Shown: piece by piece, positions 1-12,683 of the stretch
Numbering within the stretch: the stretch's first letter is position 1
Layout: each line of letters opens with the position of its first letter
Notes under the pieces: model-generated
The model's database searches: none
Seen by the model: the letters and a program-made list of their open reading frames with translations, nothing else
What the model was told of the DNA's origin: nothing
Assembly: GCF_032362555.1 (NCBI RefSeq)
Contig: NC_083529.1
Coordinates: 3,224,001 to 3,288,000, forward strand
Origin: Amyelois transitella
Taxonomy: Eukaryota; Arthropoda; Insecta; Lepidoptera; Pyralidae
DNA: 64,000 nt
Reading direction: 5' to 3'
Translations under genes and position numbers: made by a program

Positions 1-86
1 TGCTGAATGTGGCCTATCAGTCTTTACAAGACTGTGGGCTCGGTCTTCCCCGCAATGGATATAGACGTGAATATATGTATGTATGT
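1..86 (+). repeat. SINE-like family A copy, cut by the window edge
   Basis: This is the 3' part of the most abundant repeat in the window, here called family A. It contains the block GACTGTGGGCTCGGTCT and the CCCCGCAATGGATATAGACG segment and ends in a short TATG run. It lies in an intron of the UBXN6-like gene. Confidence 0.8.
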
Positions 87-121
87 AAAGGTACAACATA
101 AATTGTTAATACGTCTTACAG

Positions 122-2044
122 GGCATTCTGTGAACGAGTTCAGCCTATAGAAGGCGCATTGGATCTCCTAATGGCGGCCGGGTTCACACAACAGAAGTTG
201 ACCAGCCCGGACGGCACAGAGGAAGAATATCTAGTTTTCAACAAGGATAATGTTCCTTCTGTGGAGAGTTTGACTGTGAGTTAAAGTGCCCAGTTTATTT
301 GTCTTTGATTCTCGTAGAGTGCCATTTTTAAATGAAGTATGCATTTCACTCCATCCACAAGGTGACCTGATAAAGATTTATTAATGAATGAATAAAAAAT
401 AATTTATTCAAGTAACCAGACTAGATGTTAGTATACTTATAACTATGTTAGTATCCTATCTACATCTTAGAATTGCAGGTTGAAAGTATAATAAATGGAT
501 ATATTTTGGATAGGCATGTAACTTCTTCGTCTTCATCGTCACTAACCATCAGGTGAGATGGAAGACAAATGCCATATCCATATTAAATAAAAAAAGGTCT
601 TTTTTGTCTTCAACAGACTCTGATAGATGCCCTCCGCTCCGCTGAGCCGATACAACTGGAGCTGGACCGGAATCTTCAGGTTCTCCTTCCGTCGCAGGCG
701 GCCGCTAAAGTTCAACTGCCTAATTCATTTTATGCCCTCACTCCTGAGGAGTTGAAGAGGGAACATCAGTTGAGGTAAAATTATGAATTATTACTCTTTA
801 TGATAAATTAATGAAAAAATTACAGAGAATGTAGTTTCTAAGAACCTAATACAATACAATACAACTTGACTTATAGTTGCCCATAAAAAAATTACATATT
901 GTAGTAGAAACATACATTACGAATATGTTGAGCAAAGGCGGTCTTATCGCTAAGCAAACTTATTAATCTAACTTGCCTACCACCTACCCAATGTGGGTAA
1001 CATTGGATCACTAGATTAATGTACCTTTCCCCTTAACGCTACCTCTACCTATCATTTAAATCTCTATTTTCAGGACTGAAGCTTTAGAGAAAAGTCAGAT
1101 GCTGCGCACTAAGGCGATGCGAGAGAAAGATGAACTTAGAGAAATGAAGAAGTACAAGTTTGCTATCATTAGGGTGCGTTTTCCTGACGGCATATTGCTA
1201 CAGGTACCTACAAATATTATAAATTTAATTTACTTTAAATGCTTGTCAATTTATTTAAGTTAAATGTGTGACATTATTTTATTATAATATATACAATAGG
1301 AAACTGACTAATTGAATGATATGTCAGCGCCCAGCTCAAGTAGACATTGAATTTTTTTTTATTATTTAAATTTAGGTATCTTGTGTGGTCTAGGAGTCAA
1401 CTTAGACATAATTTCCCGAATGACGATGATTGTTTATGATGAAGATTTTTTTTTTTTCACGGGCGTAATTAGTTTGATATAATGGAAGTGAAATAGATTT
1501 AGTTTCAAAATAGGATAGAAGGTATCGCTTATTGATGTCAACATAAGTATAATTAAAAACTTATTAGAGAGAGCTTTCCAAAAAGTTATTCATAAAAAAA
1601 TGAGTAACCATATTTAAATGTCTGTGGTCAGTCTGACCGTAGTCAAACTGTGCAAATAGCGAAATAATAATATTATGTTCCCTTGTGTTTGGTAAATAAA
1701 TTTAAAAAAAGATATTTTACGGTCATGGATACAAGTCCAAGATGATTGCTCGATTCATTTGATTCCAGGGCACATTCTCCGTATACGAGCGATACAACGA
1801 GATACACGAATTCGTACAAGAAAACCTTGAACATAACGGATTACCTTTCGTCCTCAACACGCCTTTGGGTCAAAAGTTAAGCCTCGAAGATGACGGGAAT
1901 AAGACCCTTATAGACCTTAGATTAGTACCAGCCACAGTGCTCACTTTTGCTTGGCACGCGTCGGTTATAGACGAAATTCAGAGAAGCCCTAGCAGTAATG
2001 TGTATTTGAAGCCTGAAGTCATGGTTTTAGTACAAGAAGTGTAA
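122..2044 (+). CDS. UBXN6: UBX domain-containing protein 6-like (UBXN6/UBXD1), 3' part
   Basis: Four terminal exons are visible: 122-275, 617-774, 1074-1203 and 1769-2044, all with AG/GT borders and a continuous frame; upstream exons lie outside the window. The first two exons read AFCERVQPIEGALDLLMAAG and EEYLVFNKDNVPSVESL, which fit a PUB domain (the module that binds the C-terminal tail of p97/VCP). A basic, charged stretch rich in Lys and Glu follows, then a UBX domain starting KYKFAIIRVRFPDG and ending near LVPATVLTFAWH. The PUB-then-UBX order is the UBXN6/UBXD1 architecture. Known members are p97 cofactors in endolysosomal sorting and damaged-lysosome clearance. The protein ends EVMVLVQEV. 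Family identity is inferred from domain order; no defect is seen in the visible part. Confidence 0.85.
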
Positions 2045-4641
2045 TTTGGTTGCCTGTGATTCACGATGTCCTTAGTTCGATCTCCGGTCAGGTCTAGTTG
2101 AAAAAGTATTTTTGCCTAATTAAACAAATTTGACTGAATGGTTATATTTATGTAAACAATATGTAACTAAAACCCTGTCCGATCCGTTAAGATCATGTTG
2201 GAAAGCTATTGTAGGTTAAGAAAATTGGTTTCACGGGAAGGGATTGTATAGAAATTATAAAAATATCTGTATATATGGCGGTTTCTGTGGCGCAGCGGTA
2301 TTGCGCTTTACTGTGACAAAGTCCCGGGTTCGAATCCCGGCCAGAACATGATGAGAAACGAACTTTTTCTGCTTGGTCTTGGATTAAATTGTTGAGTTAG
2401 TATCTCGTAACACAAGTTTCGAACTTATTTCGAGGCTAACACAATCTGTGTAATTTATTTAATTATCTGTTTAAAAAAAATTAAATTTTTGATGGAAGCT
2501 GTCAACACTTGCTTTGTTGCCATATTTGAATATGCTGAATATAACTGCAACTTACCATATAAAGATGCTCTTTTCGGATATGACAGGGCTTTTGTTACAT
2601 TGTGTTATGTTGAGTATGACATTACATAATATGCTTTAAAGCTTAGACCTTTATAGTTTTACTGCTAATCGAGAAACGGACCATAATATTAAAATTATTA
2701 AAGTCATTTTCGCAAGTAAGATTGTATATTGATATGGACTATTCGCTTTCAGAAAAGATTACATAAATTGTGATGATGTAATGAACTTTAAATTAGATTT
2801 ATAATTGATATGTTTAAAAAATTCTATTGTTGCATTTAAAAGCGCACGTTAAAAACAACTGTCAAACAAGCATTACATTGCAATCTTTATCTTTCTCATA
2901 TGATTAGTAAGGGAGAGGAATACATTTGCTGATAGAAAGATATATGCATTTGCAATGTGTAGATGTTTATTTTCTCACATTTTTATAATAAATATATTGT
3001 CCATTCACGTTTAGTAGTCATGATGTTGTTCTATTTTATTGCAAATTTTGTAATAATGTTGTTAGGTACGAATAAAGCAATGCGTTACAAAACTGCTTTT
3101 GTATCACCTCTTCTCCTATAAACATATAAAATACTATTACGAATGTAGAATCATATACTATTATTGTTAACATATAAATTTCTGTTAAAGCACAATTTTA
3201 ATTTTTATAGTCCCTTATATGGACTACATGCACTTTTAACGTAAATGCTATATTTATTTTTGTTTAAGTAGTACATGAAATCTATTGAGTACAAGATAAT
3301 TACGATTTTCCAATTAATATTTTCAATGTTTTAGGTTTTTTTATTTCTCAATTGGTCAAAAATAGAGAAAAATAATTTCACCATGTATATTTGGAAGTGT
3401 AGCTACTATAAACTTTATTGTATATTTTGGCTGGTGTTACGATTAACTCAGTCCTTATTTAATTTATTAAAAACGTGTATCATGTCATTTAAATATAGAT
3501 ATATTCGCCTTGAGGGCAAATAAATATTTAAAACACCGTTTGTAATAGTATTATTTTTGTGTAAATAACACCACCGTTTATAAGATTATTCCTTGTACTA
3601 GGAAACACTATAACTGTTTCGTTAAAAAAAACTAAAGTAAAAAAACGCAGATGGGCCGAAATATATTTAAAGAGGTCGGTAAACAAATGACAAACGGAAT
3701 CCTCGATCCCTGGGCCCTCTTAGCTTAGTGGCAGAGACTGCAACCGGGAACGCAATAAGATGAGAAAAGAAAGAGATTTTTTTTTATTTATGTCGGTCTC
3801 TTTAGATTACTAGGGGTCTATTTCATAATGGGGGCCAAAGAGGGATTTAGAGAGGCATAAGAGATAAAAATATGGACACATTAATATAAATCTATAAAAA
3901 AATTAACTCCACTTTTCCCGCTCTTTTGGTTTCGGCGTAATGTGAAAACTGTAGATTATATATTTTTTATCTGTTTTTGTTACAAAAACAACGTTCAAAT
4001 TTATTAATGTACCTAAATAATTATGCGACGCTTGCATATACAAAAAGTTAAACTAATGCAGCAACGCCTAAACTAAATTCTAAAATTACGATATTCTTTT
4101 AAAAAAAATATAATTAAAAGAATTCCGTTAACGTTCCCGCGTGGAAACTACCGGATATGGTTTACACTATACTATGATAACAGTTTCCGTTTCCGAAAGA
4201 TTCGATCCTGAGATTCGATCATTCAACTCAACAAGTGTCAAAACTGAATGAAAACGAAACGACTGGCAAGTGACGCGGACAAACAAAATAGAAGCAGTGT
4301 TATCAAGGAAGGGTTATCTTATCATACTGTTGACGTGAGTAAATACATAGTAAAGTTCACTTTTTGTGGAATCTGCTTTCTCGTACAAAATAGTGAAGGT
4401 TTTCTGTAGGTATTTTTCTCATGCAATTGTTTCTTGTGGGTTTGAACGCAATTTTGAATTCTCGTTCTAATTATTGAATATTAATAATTATGTGAGAAAT
4501 ATTTGCTTATAGGCATAAATTTAATACATATTTGATCGACGTTGAATCTGCTAGTGAAGTGAATACAATGTAAGGTCAAATTATGATATTAACATGAAAC
4601 ATTCCTGTCTCGAGTTTAATTTCTGCATAGTATAAAGAACC
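2045..4641. other. Intergenic region, UBXN6 3' UTR and BRAT1-like A promoter
   Basis: AT-rich non-coding sequence. It carries one tRNA-derived SINE (2277-2462). Possible polyadenylation signals occur near 2988 (AATAAA within ATAATAAATA) and 3070 (GAATAAAGC). A weak tRNA-like remnant at 3712-3757 looks like decayed SINE. No open frame with gene-like features was seen. Confidence 0.6.
2277..2462 (+). mobile_element. tRNA-derived SINE (family B)
   Basis: The head carries an A-box-like block (GTGGCGCAGCGG) and a B box (GGTTCGAATCC), followed by the conserved body with CATGATGAGAAACGAACTTT and GTTGAGTTAGTATCTCGTA. The same body recurs on both strands elsewhere, for example at 15328 and 31768, so this is a dispersed SINE and not a tRNA gene. 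Confidence 0.85.
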
Positions 4642-7600
4642 ATGGATCTGCAGATATCATACCAAACTTACAGAAAGATGAAGATGCTTCACGAAAAATT
4701 AGAGTCACCTAATTATGTGATGAATAATTATTATGCCGATGCCTTCATCAACAAAATCAAGGATACATCTGATCCGGGTATGTACTTGCACATAGGTATG
4801 TATATAAACTCAAATACATACATATAATCACTGTTGGCTACGTCTATCCCTTCAGTTCGTTCGTGTCGTTCAGTTATATATAAGTATAATTGAACGCAAG
4901 GAATAGACGGAGTCAACGTAGGAGTCAACAGTGATTATATGTATTCGGAAGCCATACGGCTTAAATATGGAATTAGGATTTAAATGGTGACAGGTTCCTA
5001 GCCCATCGCCTACAAGAAGAATCTGTAGTTTATAAGCCTTTCCCTTAATAGAGTGTGGAACGAAACTGATGACAAAATATGGGATGCTCAAGTGGGGTTT
5101 CGAAAAGGATGTACGGATCAGGTCTTTTCATTTCGATGCATAGCCGAAAAGTCTATTGCTCATTCGTGGACCTCGAAACGGCCTGTGATAGGGGTAGAGA
5201 GGAATTAATTGTGGTCAGCACTTTCTATGCATGGGGTGAGTAGTGCCTTGATACTAGCACTGAAATCTTAATATGAGGATACGACTACTTGGGTCTAAAT
5301 AAACGGAACGCACACTGAGTGGTTTAAAATTGAGAAAGACGTTAGACGAGGATGTGTGGCGTCACCGTGGCTGTGTAACAGATTTGAAAGAGTGAAAGTA
5401 GATTAACAATGAATGAGTTACTCGTCAAATGTCTTCTCTATGCCAATGAACAGGTTATACTGCCGTCGCCAGCCGAAGAGTTACAGGAATTTGTAAACTG
5501 TATGTTCTTAGCTTTGAAAAAGAAAGGAATGAAGGTGAATGTAAGTAAAACAAAAACATTGGTTTTTGAAATAGAGAAGGAATTGACAGCATGTAATATT
5601 TTTATTGGAGGAGATAAAGTTGAGCAAGTGAAAGAGTTTGTATAGGATCAAAGTTTACATCAGATGACATGATGATGAGATATTGAAAAGAGATTGAACG
5701 CGGGGAACACGGTGAATGGAGCGTTGCATGCCTTTATGAGCAGTCAAAAACTGTCCAAAAAGCTCGGCTGTGCGTAAGGGCGTGTTGGTCCCAACATGTA
5801 TGGAAGTGAAAGTTTGAAGTGGCAAAAGAAGCATTAAAGCAGAATAAATGCAGTGGAAATAAGAGCGTTAAGGAGTATGATCGGTGTGAAATTGAGTGGC
5901 CGGATAAGAAATAGCGAGATAATGTTGTGATGTAAAAGAAGATGTAGTAATAGGAATAAGATGGTTTGGTCATGTGGAGAGGATGAATGATAGGAGGTTG
6001 ACCAAGCAAATTTTTAAGGAGAATGTGGAGGGAAACGTATTTTGATCAAATTAAGGACGTTCTGGAAAAAGATCAGGTCAAAAGTACCTAATGGCTTATA
6101 AAGACAGTTATGGATGTGGATGAAACGAAAGAAGTACTCAGAGATCGTGGCAAGTGGAAAGATGTAGTCTCTGCGTACCACTTCGGGAAAAAGACGTGAT
6201 TTTATTGTACCTAAGTATGTAGTTCAACCAAACCACCGCAATTAAACTGCAAGATGGTAACCGCATTTTAAAATCTATTTCCTCATTGTATCTCTCGGGT
6301 AGATATCTTATCTCTGCTCTTATTTATCGTATTTATTATGATTATACTATGAAAAGTAGTTTATAAAATTATTTGTTTACTAATCTCAGCAATAACTTCA
6401 ACTTGAATGACTTGGATTCAGAATGAATTTATCACATACTTCGATAGATATATGTACTTTTTTTTTATTTCTCTAATTTTCTTTGTCTCTTCCTGCAGAA
6501 ATATTCCAACTCGCCATTTCACCGCTAATGTCCAACTTGGTAGCTGATGCGTTAAGTCGTTCGGAAAAACATCACATTTCTGTCAAAGTATTCCTTACCA
6601 GGCTTCTTGCTCACATCTCCGCTAAAGAACTTCAGTTCGTCAAAATTCACGGACAAATTGGCGATTATATCACCAATTGTTTCAAATATATTCAATCTAA
6701 AAATATGGATGAAAGCTTAAGGCTAGCGTACTTAGAAGTAGCCCTTTCTGTGGTCGAACATTGTTCTGGGATAATGTGGCTGCTACGGACAGGAGTATGG
6801 AAAGATATTCTCATGTTAGCAAGCGAAAAGAAAACTGTGTATGTAGTGCGCCAAGTTTACAAGTTTGTCTCAAAATTTATATGGGCACTTAACGATCTCG
6901 GCGACTTCATAAACATCAATGTGGTTTTAAAATTCATTCTTACTCCTATTTGGGAAATAGCGCTTCACAATTACAATGTAATAAGTAATGAGTATGAGAC
7001 TGAAATATGTAAGAAGATAGAACCAATGTGCCATATGCTACTGGCAATATTCAGTGAAAAACGACGCATACGCACCCGCAATATAGTCATGAATTGCCTC
7101 ATATCAGAGTATTCCATAATTGTCAACATGGAAGTGTTTTCACTTAGACTACGTTCAAGTGACACTGTATTGATGTGTACTAAGATTTCTTTTTGGGCAA
7201 CGCTAGCAAGCGTATTCCAATCAAAACCTCTAGTTGAAGGAACTATGTACACCAAAGGGGATTTACTTGAGCTTAGTAAGTTTTATTATAGAACGTTAAG
7301 ATTTTTGCTAGAAAGACGTAATGTAAAATTAATATTTGAATTCTGCAACGCTTGCAATATTATATGGAATGATACATGGCGAAATGAAATGCCTTTTTCG
7401 TGCGAAAACAACAAGAGCCTGGAGTTGCAAAGCCATATAGTGTTTATGTGTCTTATGCCGTTGATCTTTTGGAATACAAAAGAGAAAAATTATATGGATG
7501 TCATGCAGGATGATGTAGTTGTTCGGAATGTGAAGCATATGATGAATAATGTTAATTATGAACAGACGATGCGGGCTGCGTATGGTCTGAGACCTCTTAT

Positions 7601-10600
7601 GCATGGGGCGGATATGATGGTCACAGTGAATCACAGTGTGAAGATACTGTCAAGTTTAAAGTTGCACTTCACAGATGTGCTTGCGACTATTTCAAGTTTT
7701 GTTTTTCCTATTAAGAGACTATGATCCTGATGAGCACTGTTCTCAGGATCAAAGTCGATGTGAAAATATCATTGTTATAACTCACCTTATGGAGAATTTG
7801 CTGTACTTGTTGAAACATTACAATCTTACCTGGAATGAGAGTGTGGAGGTATTGAATGTGTACAGCGTTGCTAACGAGCTGTTGAAGAAGCCAAATTTAC
7901 CACCTAGGGTGAGTTACAAAAGGTGACGCGGTCTATATAGTTATGCTCGAATTGTTTCGTCGAAAAGTTCGTTATCATACCTAGCATTGATTGTCCGATT
8001 TATTTTTTATTTAAGTAATTTTATCTACTTCCAGTTTGTGGTAGTCTCGTTAAACGTGCTGGCATTTTCTGTGAAGAAATTTCTGACACCGAATCTCTCC
8101 TTACTGGTGGAATCTACCCCTGGTTCAGCTGTCCACGAGATTGGAGCTCTTATCAGCGTCAAAATGAATGATGAGCACTGGGAGGTGAGGGATTCTGCGC
8201 TGGAGTTGCTGTTTGTCTGTACAGATATATCTTTTATAAGTAAGTTCCTTTTATGATGTCATTCCTAAGCATGAAAGTTTCATTTTTTCAGTTACAAAAA
8301 AATATCTGCAATATTTTTCTGTTCATCTTTCAAAATTTGTTAGCGTCTTTTTCGTGGTTATAAGCGTGCGTGCGTGTGTGTTTGGGTTTATGGCCTGAAT
8401 CCAGTGCTGGCAAATAACGTGTGATAGATATCTATTTTTTGTTTAGAATTCCCGCCTTTCCAGAAGCAAATAGTGAAGGAGGATCTAATAAACAAAGCAG
8501 CGGTGATGACCTTTGGTGACCATGAGCCGTATGTGCAAGCATCGGCTTTGAAGTGTCTCGGCGCCGCCACCAGAGTTCCTTGTTTTTGGGAGCAACTAAA
8601 AACGGAGTTTCCGAATATACAAGTAGGTAGAATGTAAGCCGTTCTAGAGGTAAACAAAATGTCATGAATAAAAAAAGACATGTTATAAAAATGGAATCAG
8701 TAATTATTTACGCATTAAGCTTCTCCCCAAAAATCAGAGCAACATAGGTACAAGTTATGTCTATCATGTTATCTAAATAATCCAATTATTATTAATACAC
8801 AAATGATATACATGTTGAGTCAATTCAAAAACAGATTAATATTATTCTGTGGTGTCATCATAAACATGAATAAAAAGGACAGTACTCGTAATGCTATGCT
8901 ATTCACAAACTTTTTAAAGATGTGATCTATGTCTTTATTTATAAATTATTGCTTCTTAGGTCTTGGTTGTTTAACTATATAAGTACTTCTTCTTCCTCGT
9001 GCCGTAAATCCCGGTTAAATTCCTTAATCAGGAAAACCGAGTAAAATGGGCGGGCGAGTTGTCGAGTCCGTGTACCCCTCTATGTGGGGTGAGGCAGGGG
9101 GGGCTCAGCTCACCATTACTTTTTAATTTATATATAAACGCACTTATAGAAAAACTTAGTAGCACTCGCGCTGGTTGCTTTGTCGATGGTGTGTGTTTAA
9201 ACAACCTAAGCTATGCAGATGATATGGTGCTTCTGGCTCCCTCTGTGTGCGCCCTGCAAGAGCTGCTTAATATTTGTGAGTCCTATGCTATCCTATCACA
9301 TGGTTATATATATAATGTTGAGAAGTCAGTATACATGGTCTTTAGGTCTAATAACAAGTGTCCCGATATAGTGCCTCCTATACTATTAAATGGAGTTCCA
9401 TTAAAGCGGGTGCATAAGTTTAAATACCTAGGACACTTGTTAACAGTGGATCTTAAGGATGATGTGGATATGGAGAGGGAACGCAGAGCATTGTCAGTCA
9501 GGGCGAACATGCTGGCCCGGAGGTTTGCTCGTTGTACAGAGGCAGTTAAAATAACACTTTTTAAAGCTTACTGCACGTCTCTGTACTCGGGCTCTCTTTG
9601 GTTCAGATATACCCAAAAGGCTTACAATGCTCTGCGTATCCAATTTAACAATGCGTTCAGAATACTGTTGCGGCAACCGCGGTTTTGCAGCGCATCCGCG
9701 ATGTTCGCAAAGGTGCGCGTAGACGGCTTTGATGCGGTTTGGCGAAAAAAGTCGGCCTCGCTATTAAATACTGTTCGTACCAGTCGCAACAGTATTCTGC
9801 GCTCAATAGCGGACCAAGTGTATAGCCCACTAGTCTGCGGGCTTGTAAACCGAACCCGGTCGCTTTTATTTGTAGAATACTAACATACTCTTAAGCTTCT
9901 ATTATACTAACAATTAGATAAGATACTAACTTATTTTTAATTAGATATTGTTACTAACAAATATGGACGTTTTATTGTCTGAAATAAAGATTTATTAAAT
10001 CCTTACCTCTTTAAAAAGGAGCCCGGGATTTTCCTGTAACGTTAGTTTAGTATCCCATAGCTAAAATAAAAAACAAACCTTAGGTATTCGTAGTCCGAAG
10101 TAGCATAGCGTGATATCTGTGAGTTTTTTTAATTCTATAAAAGGTCATTTTGTAGTCGTAGATAGTGTATGTGCATGCTTATCTACTTTAAGTATGTTAT
10201 TATTTTTAACGTAAATAGATACTTATTTGATAACCAACTTACAAAACAGATTAACTTCATAACAACTGACACAAAACCTACTTATGTTTATTTTTACAGG
10301 ATCAACTCATTTCAATCCTGCGAATGAACTCTGAAGGCGCTGTACGAAAAGAAGCTTGCGATGTTCTTTGTGAAATATATCAACACGTGAAATTGACAGA
10401 CACTGCTAAACGTAAGCTCTACGAGTTCATGGTGTCATCGGCTCTCAGCGACTTCCACTGGGAAGTTCAAATCAGCGCTTTAAAATTCTGGAGTATAGTC
10501 ATTCAAACCCTTCTCACTGATCAAGGCATGTTAGACGGCCAATTCCCTCCAGTCACATTCTCAAAAGACTCACGAAAGATTGTCACTTTGAACGCAGCTG

Positions 10601-11181
10601 AAATCCAACGAAGACTCCTAAAGGTTTTAGATGAACTTTCTTCGATCGGTTGCCTTACAGTCCTCGTGAAATTATTGAGTGACGACAGCGATACGGAAAT
10701 TATAGAAATGGCATTAAACATATCAATAAAACTAATAGATATTTTAGAAGAATACAAGTTAACAGAATGTTTAAAGATGAATGCTGGAGAACCGCTTAGC
10801 GTTGAAGAACTGACATGCCATATTACTGACGATCATAATGATAAGATGAATACGTTTGCTTGCACAACACAATTATCTGATAGCGTTATTGAAGAAATCT
10901 TGAAAATACACGATGTGAACTTACTTGCAAATATTTATGAACGGATGAGTTTGCAGAATTCTAATTTGAAGCCAGAGCCCCGAGTAATACCTAAAATAAG
11001 ATTGCTCAAGACTGCTTCACCACATTTTTTTGTTAATTATTTGAAAAGTAAAGATTTCAAAATTATTGTTGAGCATAAGAAAAACTGGAAAAAAGGCATA
11101 CGAAGTCTATCTTCGCTCCTTGATGACATACTCGGTGTATATGAGATTAACAATGATATTAACTCTGTAGATTGCTATTGA
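4642..11181 (+). CDS. BRAT1-like HEAT-repeat protein, copy A (frameshifted)
   Basis: Five exons: 4642-4777, 6499-7908, 8035-8239, 8447-8622 and 10300-11181. The phases match the intact paralogue downstream exactly. The protein is all-helical and HEAT-like, with the repeat-type segments DEHWEVRDSALELL and DFHWEVQISALKFW, and it ends DINSVDCY. I call it BRAT1-like (BRCA1-associated ATM activator 1) from these motifs and the Asp-Cys-Tyr end; known BRAT1 acts in ATM signalling and with the Integrator nuclease INTS9/INTS11. Exon 2 is 1410 bases against 1415 in copy B: five bases are missing around 7685-7689, so translation from the start codon runs into TGA at 7722-7724 and loses the C-terminal half. 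Downstream of the lesion the frame is open to the end. This suggests recent pseudogenisation, a segregating null or a sequence error. Intron 1 holds an RTE-LINE remnant and intron 4 another LINE. Confidence 0.7.
4812..5060 (-). repeat. Degenerate family A copy with a foldback arm
   Basis: Positions 4812-4852 and 4898-4945 are inverted copies of the family A tail region (TACATATAATCACTGTTG against its complement), making an imperfect hairpin only about 35 bases after the exon 1 donor of BRAT1-like A. Family A body sequence (GACAGGTTCCTAGCCCATCG) continues to about 5060. Confidence 0.6.
5093..6215 (+). mobile_element. Decayed RTE-type LINE (reverse transcriptase 3' half and tail)
   Basis: A reverse transcriptase remnant with many breaks. 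The open piece at 5409-5645 reads LLYANEQVILPSPAEELQEF and then KKKGMKVNVSKTK, the usual YADD-like segment and thumb of lepidopteran RTE elements, with the catalytic YADD changed to YANE. It ends at 6046-6210 with the tail block found alone at 19780, 31471 and 60866 (coding for DRGKWKDVVSAY in intact copies). It lies in intron 1 of BRAT1-like A and is not functional. Confidence 0.75.
8940..10010 (+). mobile_element. 5'-truncated non-LTR retrotransposon (LINE) with reverse transcriptase
   Basis: From about 9056 a frame is open to TAA at 9881-9883 and encodes the C-terminal part of a reverse transcriptase: GVRQGGLSSPLLFNLYIN, the catalytic LSYADDMVLLAPS, FKYLGHLLTVDLKDD and a long C-terminal region containing ARRFARCTEAVKITLF. 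No endonuclease domain is present, so the copy is 5'-truncated. It lies in intron 4 of BRAT1-like A and has no counterpart in copy B. The open frame across 270 codons suggests fairly recent insertion. The 5' border is uncertain; the 3' end is near the AAATAAAGATTTATTAAATC stretch. Confidence 0.8.
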
Positions 11182-12683
11182 CAACATAATATCTTCTAAT
11201 CGAAAGTAAATGGGACGTCGTAAAATTTGCCAATTTTTTCTTTTTAGTACAAAATATAATCACCTCTTTTTACTTGATCTTGAAAATACTGAAAGGCAAC
11301 ATTTAGCTGTATGGCTCAATGATGGAATCCAGATTCAAATAGTAATAGATCGCTAACCCATTGCCAACAAGAAGATTTCCTTGTTTATTAGCCTTCCCTT
11401 AGTCGCCTTTTACGATGGCCCTAGGAAACATATGGAGCTGACCACATTTATCGAGTAGATACATGATCTTCTCCCGAACTCACCGAACAAATATAAATCG
11501 AAACAGATTATTACATAAATATCCTCAATTTTTTACTATTTTTGCAGTACGATAGAAAATTCAGTTTTCTACTTTTAGATAGTTTGGGCTGTACGTTGTC
11601 TCCGTCAGTCAGTTACTTTGTAACGCAAGATTTTTTTTATATAAGTAAGTAAGTAGTATTTGATCAGTTTGCATATTGGAAATACTAAGGCTAAGCCATT
11701 GTGTTACATAAACACTGAAAAAAGAATAGAGAATGTACCTGTGAGGAATATACTGCATTTTATGAATAAATAATACCGTAAAATTCCAAGTTCATTAGTG
11801 CTTTCCTTGGTTGACTTTAAAAATCTGCACGGGTAGAGAAGCAGTTCGAACACATGTTGTTTTTCTCCGCTACTTAACCAGCATAGAAGCTTGCACTACA
11901 TTAATGTGCATATTCCCTTAGTCACCTATTACCACATCCATAGGAAAGAGATGGAGTGATCCTTTTCCAATTTGCTGGAAATTTGCCAACCCATCTGCAA
12001 TCTTTGAATAAATGAATTATTGAAAAATTGGAAAAGTTTTATGTTGTTAATCATGAGTGCATCACTATTGCTTAATTCCGGTTACAAATAATAAAGTTGC
12101 ATCTCAAAGTAATTTTCACAATGCCCGAAATGGGTACTGTAATATCTTAAAACAGAGTATGAAAACTTAAAAAAACTAGCAAAAAATAATTAGGTATCAC
12201 ATTTTCGTAAAACTTAACCGTTCACATCTACACTGTAAGCTGTATACGGTACAGCCTTTGGGTACAGCGTAAAAATAATTATTAAGTAAACAAACGTCAT
12301 GTGATTTTATTGTGTCATGTGGACTTCCTGTGACCTTGTGACTAACACTGACATTTCATTCGCAACTAATTTCGCTTTTATTGTTTGTTGTTGTCTCGCG
12401 GGCCTCGCTTATTTTCATTTGTTTTGAAATTGTAAATTATGTAAGTGTTTCACAGGTTGCTTGAAATAAACTAATACCTATTAAATTAATGTGAAACCCT
12501 TTTTTCTTTTTTGCACAAAATTGAAATATATAAAAATAAAAGTACATACATTCACAGGCCGATAAGCTGATAAGAATTATTACTGATTCCCACTCAGTCA
12601 GGCCTTCATCTGCCTGTTTTTCTTCGATAACGTAATTATAAGCTCAGTTTTAGTGTACAAAGTAAGAAACTATATTCAAAAAG
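11182..12683. other. Intergenic region between the BRAT1-like copies
   Basis: Contains the 3' flank of copy A, a degenerate minus-strand family A repeat at 11285-11450 (GGCTCAATGATGGAATCC, CCCTTAGTCGCCTTTTACGA) and a second partial block at 11908-11960. A possible polyadenylation signal, AATAAA, occurs near 11766. The promoter of copy B must lie in the last few hundred bases. No coding sequence was recognised. Confidence 0.55.

Noticed and set aside
3712-3757. tRNA-like stretch with TAGCTTAGTGG
   Set aside because: No B box or cloverleaf; probably decayed SINE.
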